NCBI GenBank assembly: GCA_013398175.1
Contig: VZRZ01008256.1
Coordinates: forward strand, 951,890-1,015,889
DNA: 64,000 nucleotides
Direction: 5' to 3'
Origin: Climacteris rufus
Taxonomy: Eukaryota; Chordata; Aves; Passeriformes; Climacteridae
Part shown: piece by piece, positions 53,790-64,000 of the stretch
Position numbering within the stretch: the first letter of the stretch is position 1
Layout of the letters: each line of letters begins with the position of its first letter
Notes under the pieces: model-generated
The model's input: only the letters and a program-made list of their open reading frames with translations
Database searches by the model: none
Told to the model about the DNA's origin: nothing
Made by a program: the position numbers and the translations under genes

Positions 53790-55082
53790 CTTAAAAGCCT
53801 GACATTCAAGTTCAAGATTACAAACACCTTCGGTTAAGAAAAAAAATCTACTTTATCTTAAGAGATATCAAAGTTAAGCTTCAAGTTAAACATTCCTCGG
53901 AAAAGAAAAAACGCACAGAAAGCCAGGGAAAACAGTCTCTCCTGTATTTCTGTGACTGAAACTTAAGGGCATGCCTTTGAAATGAAGGAGTAAAAGACTG
54001 TATAAAAATTGCAAAACCACAAAAAGGAGAAGTTACAGGGCTATTGCAAAATAATAATCATGAGGGTGTTGTTTTGCTTTTGGTAGAGTTTGGGTTTTTT
54101 TGGGGTTTGGTAGGGGATTTTTTTACATAAAACAACCCTGAATGTCCTAGCATTCATTACCAGAGACATGATATTGGGAACACTGAAAGGAGTATGGATG
54201 TAAAAACATACCATAAATCCTGCCCCAATCTTTCCCCTCCTTTTCCAATATCGTTTAGAGAAAAGTAGGAAACAAATCCATAAAGGATTAATGTTAGCAT
54301 TAGGATTATTTTCTCTACTTATAATTATCAGATTAAAAATGAAAAAAATTTTAAAAAGTGGGAAGGGGTTCAAGAGAAAAGAAAGAAATAACTTTTTTCC
54401 ATGTCACTTTCGAATGTCAGAGAAGAGACATTGTAACAAATAACTTAAAATCATTAGAAAAGGCAATCTGGCTTTGAAAGTGAAGGGACACAACTCTTTC
54501 CCCTAGAGGCAAGGATTGTGGTCAAGGCACGTTGAGCTGCCTAAGGCTTTATCCCCAGCCTTGCGACAGACATGTGTGGACTGATGCCAAGGCAATTATT
54601 TAATCTATCAATTTCTATTTATAATTCAAGCTATTTAATAAGAATCTGCTACAAGAAAGTTTCAAGTCCTGTGCCACAACAATGAACTTAGAGCAGTTGA
54701 AGAGTTGGTGTGAGAGGGATCTGGGCTGGGGTTAAGACTCTAAGGAAATTACTATCAGTCTATTGCGGTCAAAACAGTGAACAGCAAAATCACTTAAATT
54801 ATAATTGTTACCAAAAAAAAGGGTATTTGTTCATTTTGCCTCAGTTCAAAGTAACACAAATAAAAAAAAATATATAGGCTTTTGTACAAGGATGCATTTA
54901 ATTACTTTTTTAATCAGAATGACAAGGCCATGCTGCAGGTACTCTGGTTACACCAATGTCTAAAAGAGTCAGTTTATTATGTTAACTATTCTAATATTGA
55001 ATCAATGTACCCCATAAGACATACCACAGGATGCCTTCTCTCTGTTGTTATACATTTAAACAATAAATGTGGCAACTCATAC
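53790..55082. other. Non-coding tract with a G/T-rich patch
   Basis: No gene is supported. A 110-codon minus-strand frame (54041-54373) is Phe/Ile/Lys-rich and unrecognised. A G/T-rich patch at 54064-54124 has four G-tracts but one loop of about 25 nt, so it is only a weak quadruplex candidate. Confidence 0.7.
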
Positions 55083-55132
55083 ACAACCAGTATGCTACTG
55101 GTTGTATACTCATATGTATACTCATATACAAC
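55083..55132. repeat. Compound inverted and tandem repeat
   Basis: ACAACCAGTA (55083-55092), TGC, and its exact complement TACTGGTTGT (55096-55105) form a 10-bp hairpin. It is directly overlapped by a 12-bp tandem duplication of GTATACTCATAT (55104-55115 and 55116-55127). A second inverted pair, GTTGTATA (55101-55108) with TATACAAC (55125-55132), spans the duplication. The arms of the two hairpins compete for the same GTTGT bases. Confidence 0.75.
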
Positions 55133-55821
55133 AACCACGCTATCACTTCATGAAAAGCACACATAGCTTTGTAGCACAGAAATATTTTTGCTCCACAACC
55201 ACTCATGGCAAGGAAGACAGTCTTCGAGATGTTCATGGTTCCTTATAATCCATTGGTCACAGAAGCTTGACTTCCCAAAATATCATATAGAGACTGATAT
55301 TAAATGATCCTGATAAAGTACTTCTTATTTTCATCCTTAATATGAGAATAAAACACAGACAGTGGGATCAGAGAAAAACTGATATTTGTGCCAGGAGAGA
55401 GAAGGGTCAATTCAGAAGACAGGAATGTGTAATACACATTTCTAGAGAGTAGTTTTTTTCTCAGAGCTCTCACTACACAAACAGACCTTTAAGTGTAACA
55501 CTGTTCAAGAATACATGCATTATCACACTTCTTCACATTATTTAGCATGACAAATTAAGACAGCAGAGGAGATGCAAAACTATGCAAATACATACCATCA
55601 TCAGTGAGAATAATTGTATTATTTCAAGCTTTAATGTGACAATTCCTATTACAGAAGTCTTTAAACAATCGCTAATAACATTTTATGGTTCTGTCTATCC
55701 TGCTTTACATGTGTTCTAAAGCATATGGTACTCTTAAGGTAACAGCCCTTAAGCTCTAAGCTGGGGTTTCTAAGTTACATGCTTAGCAGTTCTGTTCCTC
55801 CCTGGGATCTACAATAATAGT

Positions 55822-55837
55822 AAAAAAAAAAAAAAAA
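55822..55837. repeat. Poly-A run (16 nt)
   Basis: This is an uninterrupted A16 run following ATAATAGT. No retrocopy was recognised upstream. Confidence 0.95.
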
Positions 55838-56099
55838 TTCTTCCCTTTATGAGCTTTCAAAGTTAAATATATTTGAACTGAAGTAATTAAGATTATGTTG
55901 CACAGTTTGTACATCACACAATTCATCAGCACAAAACCTCTTTTGTTTCCATAGCTTTAAAGACTGCCAACTCCATCATCTCCTTTTCTGTTGCTCGTTA
56001 AAAAACCTCCAACACTGCATCTGTAAAAGATACAGTAGCACTGTACTGCATGGGGAAAACCTAAGACATTCCCTTCAAAATTAGCTGAAGATGCATGAA

Positions 56100-56420
56100 G
56101 TAAACAATAATTAAAAAAAAAATCTATAAATAGACATCAGGCTAATAGTTATTACATTCAATAATTTAGCATGATATGCATGACAGCTTCGACCTCCAAA
56201 ATAATTTAGCGCCTTGAGCTGAGATTAAATGCAGAACATTAATTTTTCCCTCTGGTTGTCAAGCCAACCAAGAGGCCCGTCAAATCTATTTAAATTAAGC
56301 CTGCATCATGTAATGATATTAAAGGGGATAAAACATTAATATGGATCTGTGATAGAACATAGGACAAAATAGCTGCAGTAAGGCAGCTTTAATTTACTAT
56401 ACCAACAATCTGGCTTTATG
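56100..56420. promoter_or_regulatory. Possible conserved non-coding element (best candidate)
   Basis: This is about 300 bp of repeat-free sequence dense in homeodomain-like words (AATAATTTAG twice, at 56160-56169 and 56201-56210; ATTAATTT; TAATTTAC; CATTAATATGG). It also has the E-box-like CAGCTG-related words around 56370-56390 and the ATATGCAT word at 56175-56182. The texture is like that of ultraconserved enhancers near developmental genes in gene deserts. The call rests on appearance; no conservation data are available here. Confidence 0.25.
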
Positions 56421-56611
56421 CTGAAAACAGGATTTAAAGGTCCAAAGGAATACATATTTGAGTTATATGATACGCTCATTTATAAAATGTTACTGATTTT
56501 CAATTGCTGAGAATATTTAGCAGTATTATGTAGAACAAAAAAAAAATGTGGTTCCCAATGTAATCCTACTGATGTATAGAAAAAATAATACTGGATCAAA
56601 CTCATGATATA

Positions 56612-56624
56612 TGTGTGTGTGTGT
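56612..56624. repeat. Short TG dinucleotide repeat
   Basis: About six and a half TG units follow CATGATATA. The run is short enough to be stable. Confidence 0.9.
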
Positions 56625-56921
56625 CCCACAAGCAGATGTTATTTCAGCAACATCAGTATGGCTGCATCCATTTATTGCCAGCAATGAATTTTCTTCCTTC
56701 AGCTGAAGGATGATAACTGTCATTCAAAACTTCAATATTTCATAATATAAAACTGGATTGAAAGGGTAGGTAGACTCCTAGACCAAGACAAACAACTCTA
56801 AATATTTAGGCTACAGGCACTTTATGAGAACAGTAAGTTTTGTGTTGTCATTACAGAACTACTCAGAGAAAGAGTAGTGAAATGGAACAAAATAAAACAA
56901 CTCTGTGCAGCTTCCTTTAAG

Positions 56922-56944
56922 AAAAAAAAAAAAAGAAAAAGAAA
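56922..56944. repeat. A-rich tract
   Basis: A13, G, A5, G, A3 make a low-complexity tract. Confidence 0.95.
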
Positions 56945-59313
56945 CCTAAACTCTGAAGATTTAGACCTGTTTAAAATGCACAATGAATGGGATTGGTCAT
57001 GTTTACAAACAATAACAGAAACATCCAGAATATATTCAATATCACAATATTTCACTCCATTGCAGTTACTTCTTTAACTTTTTAACTTTCCAGATGATAA
57101 ACTTTTCTAACATTTGGGATTTCAACAACAACGCAGACTTGAAAATATATCCCATGTCAGCTAAATTCAGAAACAATCCTGCACATTGCCAGTTTGCAAA
57201 GGCATTGCTGATTAGTGTCAAAAACTGGATCAAGGCCCAAGTTCACTTTTTTAGGAGTAAACATTTTTTATTGCTGGTTGTTCATAAGATGGTGCTGTGT
57301 CTCTGCAAATTCTTGTTTACTAGAAGAACTGAAAAAGTAAACAGTAAAATCCTGATCTTAATGCATTTCATTGCAAATGCACTGAGGTCCCTATAATTGT
57401 GCACACATACACAATTGCAATACAGTCACACAACTCACAAAAATATGAAATTCACATCAGTAAAAAAGCTACCAAAACAAAACAGAAAAAGGGCAAATGA
57501 AAAAGTACGTAGAGAATACTCTGTATGAAACTTGGCTTGGCTTTGCACAGCAGGTAAGAAAAAGATTGGGATTTACCAAGGCAGAGTGAACACAAGAGGA
57601 TGTTTGAGTGGGGTTTGAATGTATTTGTGGCGAGGCTCCAAGTTATCTCCTAGACATGAAGTTTCTTTCCCAGAGCCTGCCCACCAAGCCCTGTCAAGGC
57701 TGTTAATTGCATTTAACTGAAAGTCAGTAACTGTGACAGACTGAGACACTGCGCTGCCTGGTATTCCTTAAACACATGTTCAATGCAAGCTCATTCAGCA
57801 CACTACAGACTCAGAATTGATAGATAAGAAAGCTCAGGGTAAGCTGAATATCTGACAAATTGTCTTTCTAAATAGCTGCTGTAGAATGACTCCAACAAGT
57901 ATTTCACTAAATATACCAAAATTTGTATCAGTTCTCATACAAGGGATTTTTTTCCTCTTTTTTAGCGTTCATCTACACTGCACAGAACATGTGGCATTCA
58001 TATGCCACCGCCATGCCACAAACTCCTCAATAAATCCTTTCTCACACACATGAAGGATGTAAGGTAAGCAGTTATGAACACAGCATTTATTTATGCCTGA
58101 GCTGACCGCTTTGATCCAAATTATCATTTCTAGTAAATGAGGTGTAGACTATTCTAACCTTCATGCTGCAACACCACAGCAGGTATAACCTTGACACAAT
58201 GTTCCTCTAATGAAGGAAAGGCTTGACACTGCTACATTTTGGTAAGTATTGGTCTGCTAGAAAACCACCCACTTCCCACTGTTTCATGGGACAGAGAGGG
58301 CATAGGTCATAACTTACTAAGGATCCTCCTTGAAGTTACAAAACCGATTTTAGCAGAAGACACATTGCTGCTTAGAGAGTAGAGTGAAATTAAATAACCT
58401 GAATCCCTTTTACAGAGCCATTGTAACCATTTCAAGCTGGTGAAACTGATAAATATTGAGCAACATGTAAAAAATACAGAAGTTTTATAAAAGTCATATG
58501 TGTTGGGACTCAACATTTCTTTAATGATAACATTCCTTTTTTGATGTACGCTGACTGCGGTCTCCATCTATCCGTCTATATTTTGCATATTGGTCCTTTT
58601 ATAGCACTTAGCATCTTTCACAATTAAATTAAGTTGGCTGTGGAAGATAAAAGGTGCTATGAGCATGTAGCGTCAGATATGCAGAAATTTAAAAAGAAAA
58701 TAAGTAAAAGGAAGGAATGCAGACAATAGCTAGGAAAAACTATCCATAACAGACCAGAAAAACTCCAGAAAGAAAAGAAATAACAATACAAAACAAAAAC
58801 TCCAATAAAAGAAAAGGACCAGTGTAAATATTTCTCAGCTTTCAGATACTAAGTTTAGGGCAGAGGAAAGACACATACCACAGAATGACCTCAACCTTCT
58901 CCAAATATTTACTTCATCCTCATGCTCTGAGGCAGAATCTGTTCCACAGATACTTTTAACATCCTATTACCCTGCATTACACATTTTAATTCCTGTGTAA
59001 AGACCACAACATACCTAAATAGCAAACAAGTTAGAGAACTAGATTGTCAATTTGACTTCATTGCTAACAAGTAAGGGGAAGGATACTTTTAGTTTTCTGG
59101 GCAAGTTCTATTTAGCAAATTTTATTCTGTGAGAATGTTTAACAATTCTGCTTTGACTGAGCTTACATTTCAACATCAGCATGTGATCTCTCTGAGGGGT
59201 CTCCAGTCCCCATGCCACACAAGGGAGCACAAAGCTGCACAGTATTTCCCACCACATCCTTGGTTTGCATGCAGAGGGAGTGCCAAGTTGTTGGCCCAAA
59301 AGCCACCACAACA

Positions 59314-59340
59314 GAACTGAAAGAACTGAAAGAACTGAGA
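59314..59340. repeat. 9-bp unit repeated three times
   Basis: GAACTGAAA, GAACTGAAA and GAACTGAGA lie in tandem (59314-59322, 59323-59331, 59332-59340). In one frame the period would encode a Glu-Leu-Lys triplet, but the open frames here are only 60-70 codons long and unrecognised. Confidence 0.85.
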
Positions 59341-62300
59341 CAAGAGCTGCAATACCCAGCATGGAATCAACAAACTGCAGTAAATTATCTGGTGAAAGAT
59401 TATTGGTTTAGTCTCAAAATTTAACAAATTCTTGAGTTTACATTTTTATAACAAACTACCGGAGTTCTCAGTCTCGTAACATTTTACAGAATTTTTTATC
59501 TGCACCTTCTTTTGGAAGGTGTGAAATAGGTCTTAACCTGCTGCTTTATATCCCGGATAATTTCTGTGCATTTCAGTTTGTCTATTCAGGTATGATAAGG
59601 GGTTCATTGTTAGGGCACCTCTGCACATTAAAAGTATTGCTGACACATTGCTATTGCTTTTTTTCTTAGAAGAAAGACAAGAGTATACACTTAGACTTTC
59701 TTTTTATTACACACTGACACCAGAAAAATTATTTTAAAGAGAAGTGAGCTTTATACTAGAATCTTAGAGGCAGTGGATCTGCAGCTGTCCAAAACCATGT
59801 CAGCAATAAAGCCCATCAACTGTCCTCTTAAGAGATTTCATGTTTTTGTCATGATCTATTGCAGAATTTTATGTCAGTTGGATACCACATCAAAGCAGTG
59901 CCTCCTTGGACACATTGCCGCTAGGTGCTTTGAAGAGAAGAATCAGAACACTGAATATGACCCCACGTCAGAGGGGTACCTAGGACAATATCTTCAGGCA
60001 AAGAGCTCAAATCATTATAAGGCACCAAAGGAAACAACTGCAGCAATTCAAACAGCCAAAATTTTTCTGAACATACCTAAAAGCAACAGCCATCCTAAAG
60101 CATGACAGATTATCATCACTCTTTGTTCTATTCTTTCCTTCAATATGAAACTGAATACCAAGAGACCTGGAGCTGGCAGAAAGCCAAGACCAACTTCAAT
60201 GGTGGTAGCTAAGAGCCACATCACTTGGATTTGTACAAGGGCAGCACAGATAACTTGTCCTGCACATCCCTGTGGAGAGGATGAGCAGGAAATAAGAAAA
60301 TTTTCCTATTCTGAAGGCAGAAAGTAATATCTTTGCCTGTAGCTTGAATTAGCATCACCAAATATAAATAATCTTTATCCTTTAATTTACCTCACACATA
60401 CAATACCAGGGTAAGGAAACAACAAAACACAGGTAAGCCAAGAAAAACACTTCTGTGTCTAATAATAAAAATGAACCACTCTGTGTCACTTTTATAAATG
60501 TTACTATTTGTCCTAGAATATCAAGCTTTATTAAATACTATGCTGGTTACTGAACAAAGTCTCTGCATTGGAGAAATAGAAGCGTCTGAAACAGAAGCAC
60601 TGAGGAACAAGAATGGCAATAAGAGAGGGCAATAGACACAAACAAACCAGAACAGCACTCCACATGTGGAGACATGTCTTGCTTCTAAGCTAATTCTGTG
60701 TTTTTCTAACAGCACATTCTGAACTAAACTGAATTCCTAAACTGAACTACTTGAGGCTGATGCACACTTGCTGATCAGTTCCCAAATATCTCCCTTAGGC
60801 CCTGATTCACCAAGCAAGTTCAATTCCCACATGGTATTAATCAAGGAATTATTCCAATAGCGTTCTAACACTAAATATCTTTGGAAAAGGTCAGCAACAG
60901 ATATCAAGTTATTCTAGCTGTCAATATTTCATAATGCCACCACCATAAAACTGGAGTCAGTTGCTTATGATTCTCAAGAATGCTTTCCCCAGATGTCCTA
61001 TCAAAAGAATTACAGCACATAGGACAGTAAAACTTAAGAAAGGATGGCTAACCCCACCTTGTCCCTAAAGTGGGAAAGAACATCTATAGAGTACAGGGAC
61101 TTTTAAACTACTCAGTCCTTTTAACACTTATTTTCGTGCAGCAGAAAAGCTCTACCTACTCCATATTTTAGAAAAACTCAATCTACTTTTACCCATGCTA
61201 GCCTTCACACACTTAGATAACACTTATACTATTTCCATACTATATCTATTTTATACTATTGTAAGCTTTGAGAACACACACTCACTTTGAGGAACACAAT
61301 TCAGCTCTTGATGCTTCCAGTAAGACACATGTTGGACCAAATGCACTTCCTTAAGATACCCTGATGTTACATGTTGCTACAGTCCAAGCAATCATGCTGT
61401 TATCAGTCATGCAGTCTTGGGTAGGAGAGAGATGATATTTTATGTCAATTTATTAATTGATCAGAATACTCTGAAGCATTAGGGCTTTTGGATCTCTTTA
61501 CCAAATGGAAAAATCTGCTCTACTTCCTTTTCTGTAGAGGCAGTAGTAGAAAATAGAAATGGTACACTTTGAAGCTTACCCTATATATAGCTCTTCAGTC
61601 AGAGTTACATCACAATGATTTTGTAGAAAACATACTCCTTTTTTCACACCTTAGGTACAGGTTTCTTAATTTCACCATTACTGATCCAAGCAACTTTGTC
61701 CTCAAAATTACATTAAATATGACAGACAGGATATTACATATGTGGATAATTTCTTTCATAAGGTGTTTTCCCATTGCTCACTACTTGCAACTATTTGGGA
61801 CCATCTACTAAGAGATCCACTCTGTGGACTCCATACATGACATTTTCTGTTCACACATTTCTTTAATGAGACATTAATATGCCTTGGCTTAAGTATGCAG
61901 TAAATGAAATCCAGATTTTTAAGCATTTTATACACCTTGAGAATACTGCATACTCATTTGGTGTCTGTGGAAAAGCAGTGCTGCTTTTTTTGACAGCCTT
62001 AAAATAGGCGACCCATCAAAGCAAAACTTACAACCTCCAAATTGCTTTCCTGACAAAAAACCTTGGTTTCATCTAACATTCTGCTTTCAGTGCAAAGGCA
62101 GATGATCTTTTTCATTTTGCACTTGTTTTCAAATGAGTTAGCCCATTCAGGTTTGCTTGGAAAAGAATCAAAATCAGGAAAGATTTTTCATCTGTTGCAA
62201 CTGATGAGTTAAGGGGCACAGTTAAACCACCTTATGAATACTAAAAGTACTCAACTCACCCAACGACTAAACAGAGACTTAACAAAACAAACATATGTTT

Positions 62301-63080
62301 CAAAACTGGGCACAATACAGTACAGCCTTTGATCTATTTACAGTGGCCAAAGGGACTCCCTCACACTAGTTTCATAGCCAGCATTTCCCTGAGGCATAAA
62401 CACAGGCTCAAGACCCTATCCTAAATATTTTTTTAAACCAAAGAATAGATAATAGAAGATAATGAAAAACTATGTCTCAGAACACATCTTGTTTTGGTGT
62501 TTGCCAGAATTGTCTGAAACACAGAAAATCTAGAGCAAGTTTCTGCTTCACAGCTTACATATCTGGTTTTGACCCTCCATAAAACCACAGGGTCATGTAT
62601 CAAATGCAAGTGCTACAATTTTTGAACTACCTTATGATAAAGGATATGGCCAAAATCAATGAAGAGTTCAAAAATCCTCTTTCAGGGAACCTCAGCCTTC
62701 AAGCTGAGCTGTAGTGGTAAGGCCTGGAGAGTTAAATCAGCCCTCTGGACACATGACTGACAGCAGAAACACAAGAACCTACAGGATAAGAGGGCAGCTG
62801 AGCAAACAGACTGTGACCAAATACATCTAAGCATCTGGCTGTTTCAACCCATTTCAATGATTTATTCAATCATACAGTAATCTATGATTTCATCAAGATA
62901 GCCAAATGACGCTTTCAGAACAGGCTATACTGGAGAATACCTAGTTGTGCACCCCAAAACTGTCTTTCAAACTAAATCCACAATAGTAAGTGGTAAACAG
63001 TCAGTGAAATCACTTAAAACCACTCTCTCCAAACAAAAATGACACTGTAGTGCAGCTGGCCAGAATTGGCTCCTAAATTT

Positions 63081-63175
63081 TCTGACCTTTCCATTTTTAC
63101 CAATCTATAAAATGGGGATCACAATTCTGCCAGTTGAGTGAGAAAAGATTTATTAATACCTGTGACATTATGGAA
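63081..63175 (+). mobile_element. MIR-type SINE remnant (3' half)
   Basis: 'CTGACCTTTCC' is followed by 'AATCTATAAAATGGGGATCACAAT' (63101-63124). The latter matches the diagnostic MIR block CATCTGTAAAATGGGGATAATAAT. The following 'GAGTGAGAAAAGATTTATTAATACCTGTGA' keeps the order of the MIR block that reads GTGAGGATTAAATGAGTTAATACATGTAAA. It is an ancient fossil, found by eye. A mammal-wide SINE block in bird DNA is consistent with the pre-amniote-split age of CORE-SINEs. Confidence 0.55.
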
Positions 63176-64000
63176 GCGAAGACATATAACTCTAAGAAGA
63201 CATTTCTTTTACCCACAGATATGGGGGCATTTCCTGCATTCTCATAGCTTTTTTTTAAATTAAAAATTTGCTGTGCTTTTCAATAAGTATGATAGCTTCA
63301 GTTGCATACACTTTTAACAGTGACTCTGCTATAACTCCTCTAAAAACAACTTGCCTTTTTTTCTTCCTAGAGAAAGAAACTGATGACCTTCTATAGATTT
63401 CCATCTCATGACTGAATGATAATTTTAATTGTATTCTAACCAAGCAAGGCAAGATTTAAACAGAATAGTAATACCTTATTAGAGCAACAGATGCCACTGA
63501 AAGAGAAGCACAGTTTTGAGTAAACAAACCATACACAACAGTAAAGAATCCAATGAGAAGGGCATGCTTTACCGGGGAATACATTCTCTAACTTCTAATA
63601 CAGCAGAATCTAAAACTTTTAGGTCATTATTAATAATTTCTCTTTATGAATTCTATAGTAAACAATAGGGCTGAGTTGACAGTGTTAACTCACAGGTCCC
63701 TGAAGCATTAAAAGGATGTTTTTATTGCTGAACTACTTAGTTTAATGGCATTTAAAGACAATCATTATCTTCTAGCTCCTCACCCTGGCAAAAAAATTCA
63801 GTCAAAATTCTGGTTACTTTAGGACTGCAGGTCAAAGAAAATCCCACACAAACCCCAGACAGGAAAAAATACTCAAGACTGGATCTATTACGACAAATAT
63901 AAGTCAAAAGCGTTACTGCTTGTAACAGTTGCAGGTTCAATTACATAATTAGAATCTGTACCTAAGCATATAAAATTTCACATCTCAAATTACCATTCAG
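63176..64000. other. Non-coding AT-rich tract to window end
   Basis: No gene is supported. Open frames are about 65 codons or shorter, and no repeat terminus or RNA gene is visible. Confidence 0.75.

Larger units (their letters stand above)
55133..63080. other. Non-coding AT-rich tract, right part
   Basis: No gene is supported. Open frames are at most about 110 codons (59773-60105), with no domain. The tract contains poly-A runs (55822-55837, 56922-56944), a short TG repeat (56612-56624), a 9-bp triplicate (59314-59340) and a motif-dense block at 56100-56420 listed as a possible conserved non-coding element. Confidence 0.7.

Noticed and set aside
54064..54116. Possible G-quadruplex in a G/T-rich patch
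   Set aside because: It has four G-tracts, but one loop is about 25 nt.

Overview
The window looks like a stretch of bird nuclear genome that is non-coding throughout, either intergenic or deep inside a very large intron. It is AT-rich and CpG-poor. It has no long open reading frame: the longest are about 110-139 codons, in mutually overlapping frames, with no recognisable domain. It has none of the dense gene packing of a prokaryote, virus or organelle. The bird assignment rests mainly on a degraded CR1 LINE 3' end (5405-5810) of the form scattered through bird chromosomes. A solo endogenous-retrovirus LTR (24764-25478) and three very old MIR-type SINE remnants are consistent with it. No primate or rodent repeats (Alu, B1, L1) were seen.

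Layout: 1-5404 is featureless AT-rich DNA. At 5405-5810 lies a 5'-truncated CR1 on the minus strand. 5811-24763 is unique-looking non-coding DNA with homopolymer runs, a MIR relic (about 10828-10920), a G-quadruplex motif (19197-19215) and a few dense blocks that look like possible conserved non-coding elements. At 24764-25478 there is a complete solo LTR bounded by TG...CA and a 4-bp target-site duplication, with two CCAAT boxes, a TATA box and an AATAAA signal. From 25483 to the end the sequence is again unique-looking and AT-rich, with two more MIR relics (about 27937-28030 and 63081-63175). It also holds poly-A/T tracts, an AT-rich patch with five TGTACA palindromes (41232-41371), and several short inverted repeats. 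The most notable of these is at 52750-52785, whose arms look like p53-type half-sites. A second G-quadruplex motif lies at 53752-53774.

I could not support any protein-coding exon, tRNA, rRNA, CRISPR array or intact mobile element, and I found no convincing undescribed system. The items reported in Part 2 are structural or regulatory curiosities. Many are of a strength that could arise by chance in 64 kb of AT-rich sequence, and each is marked as such.
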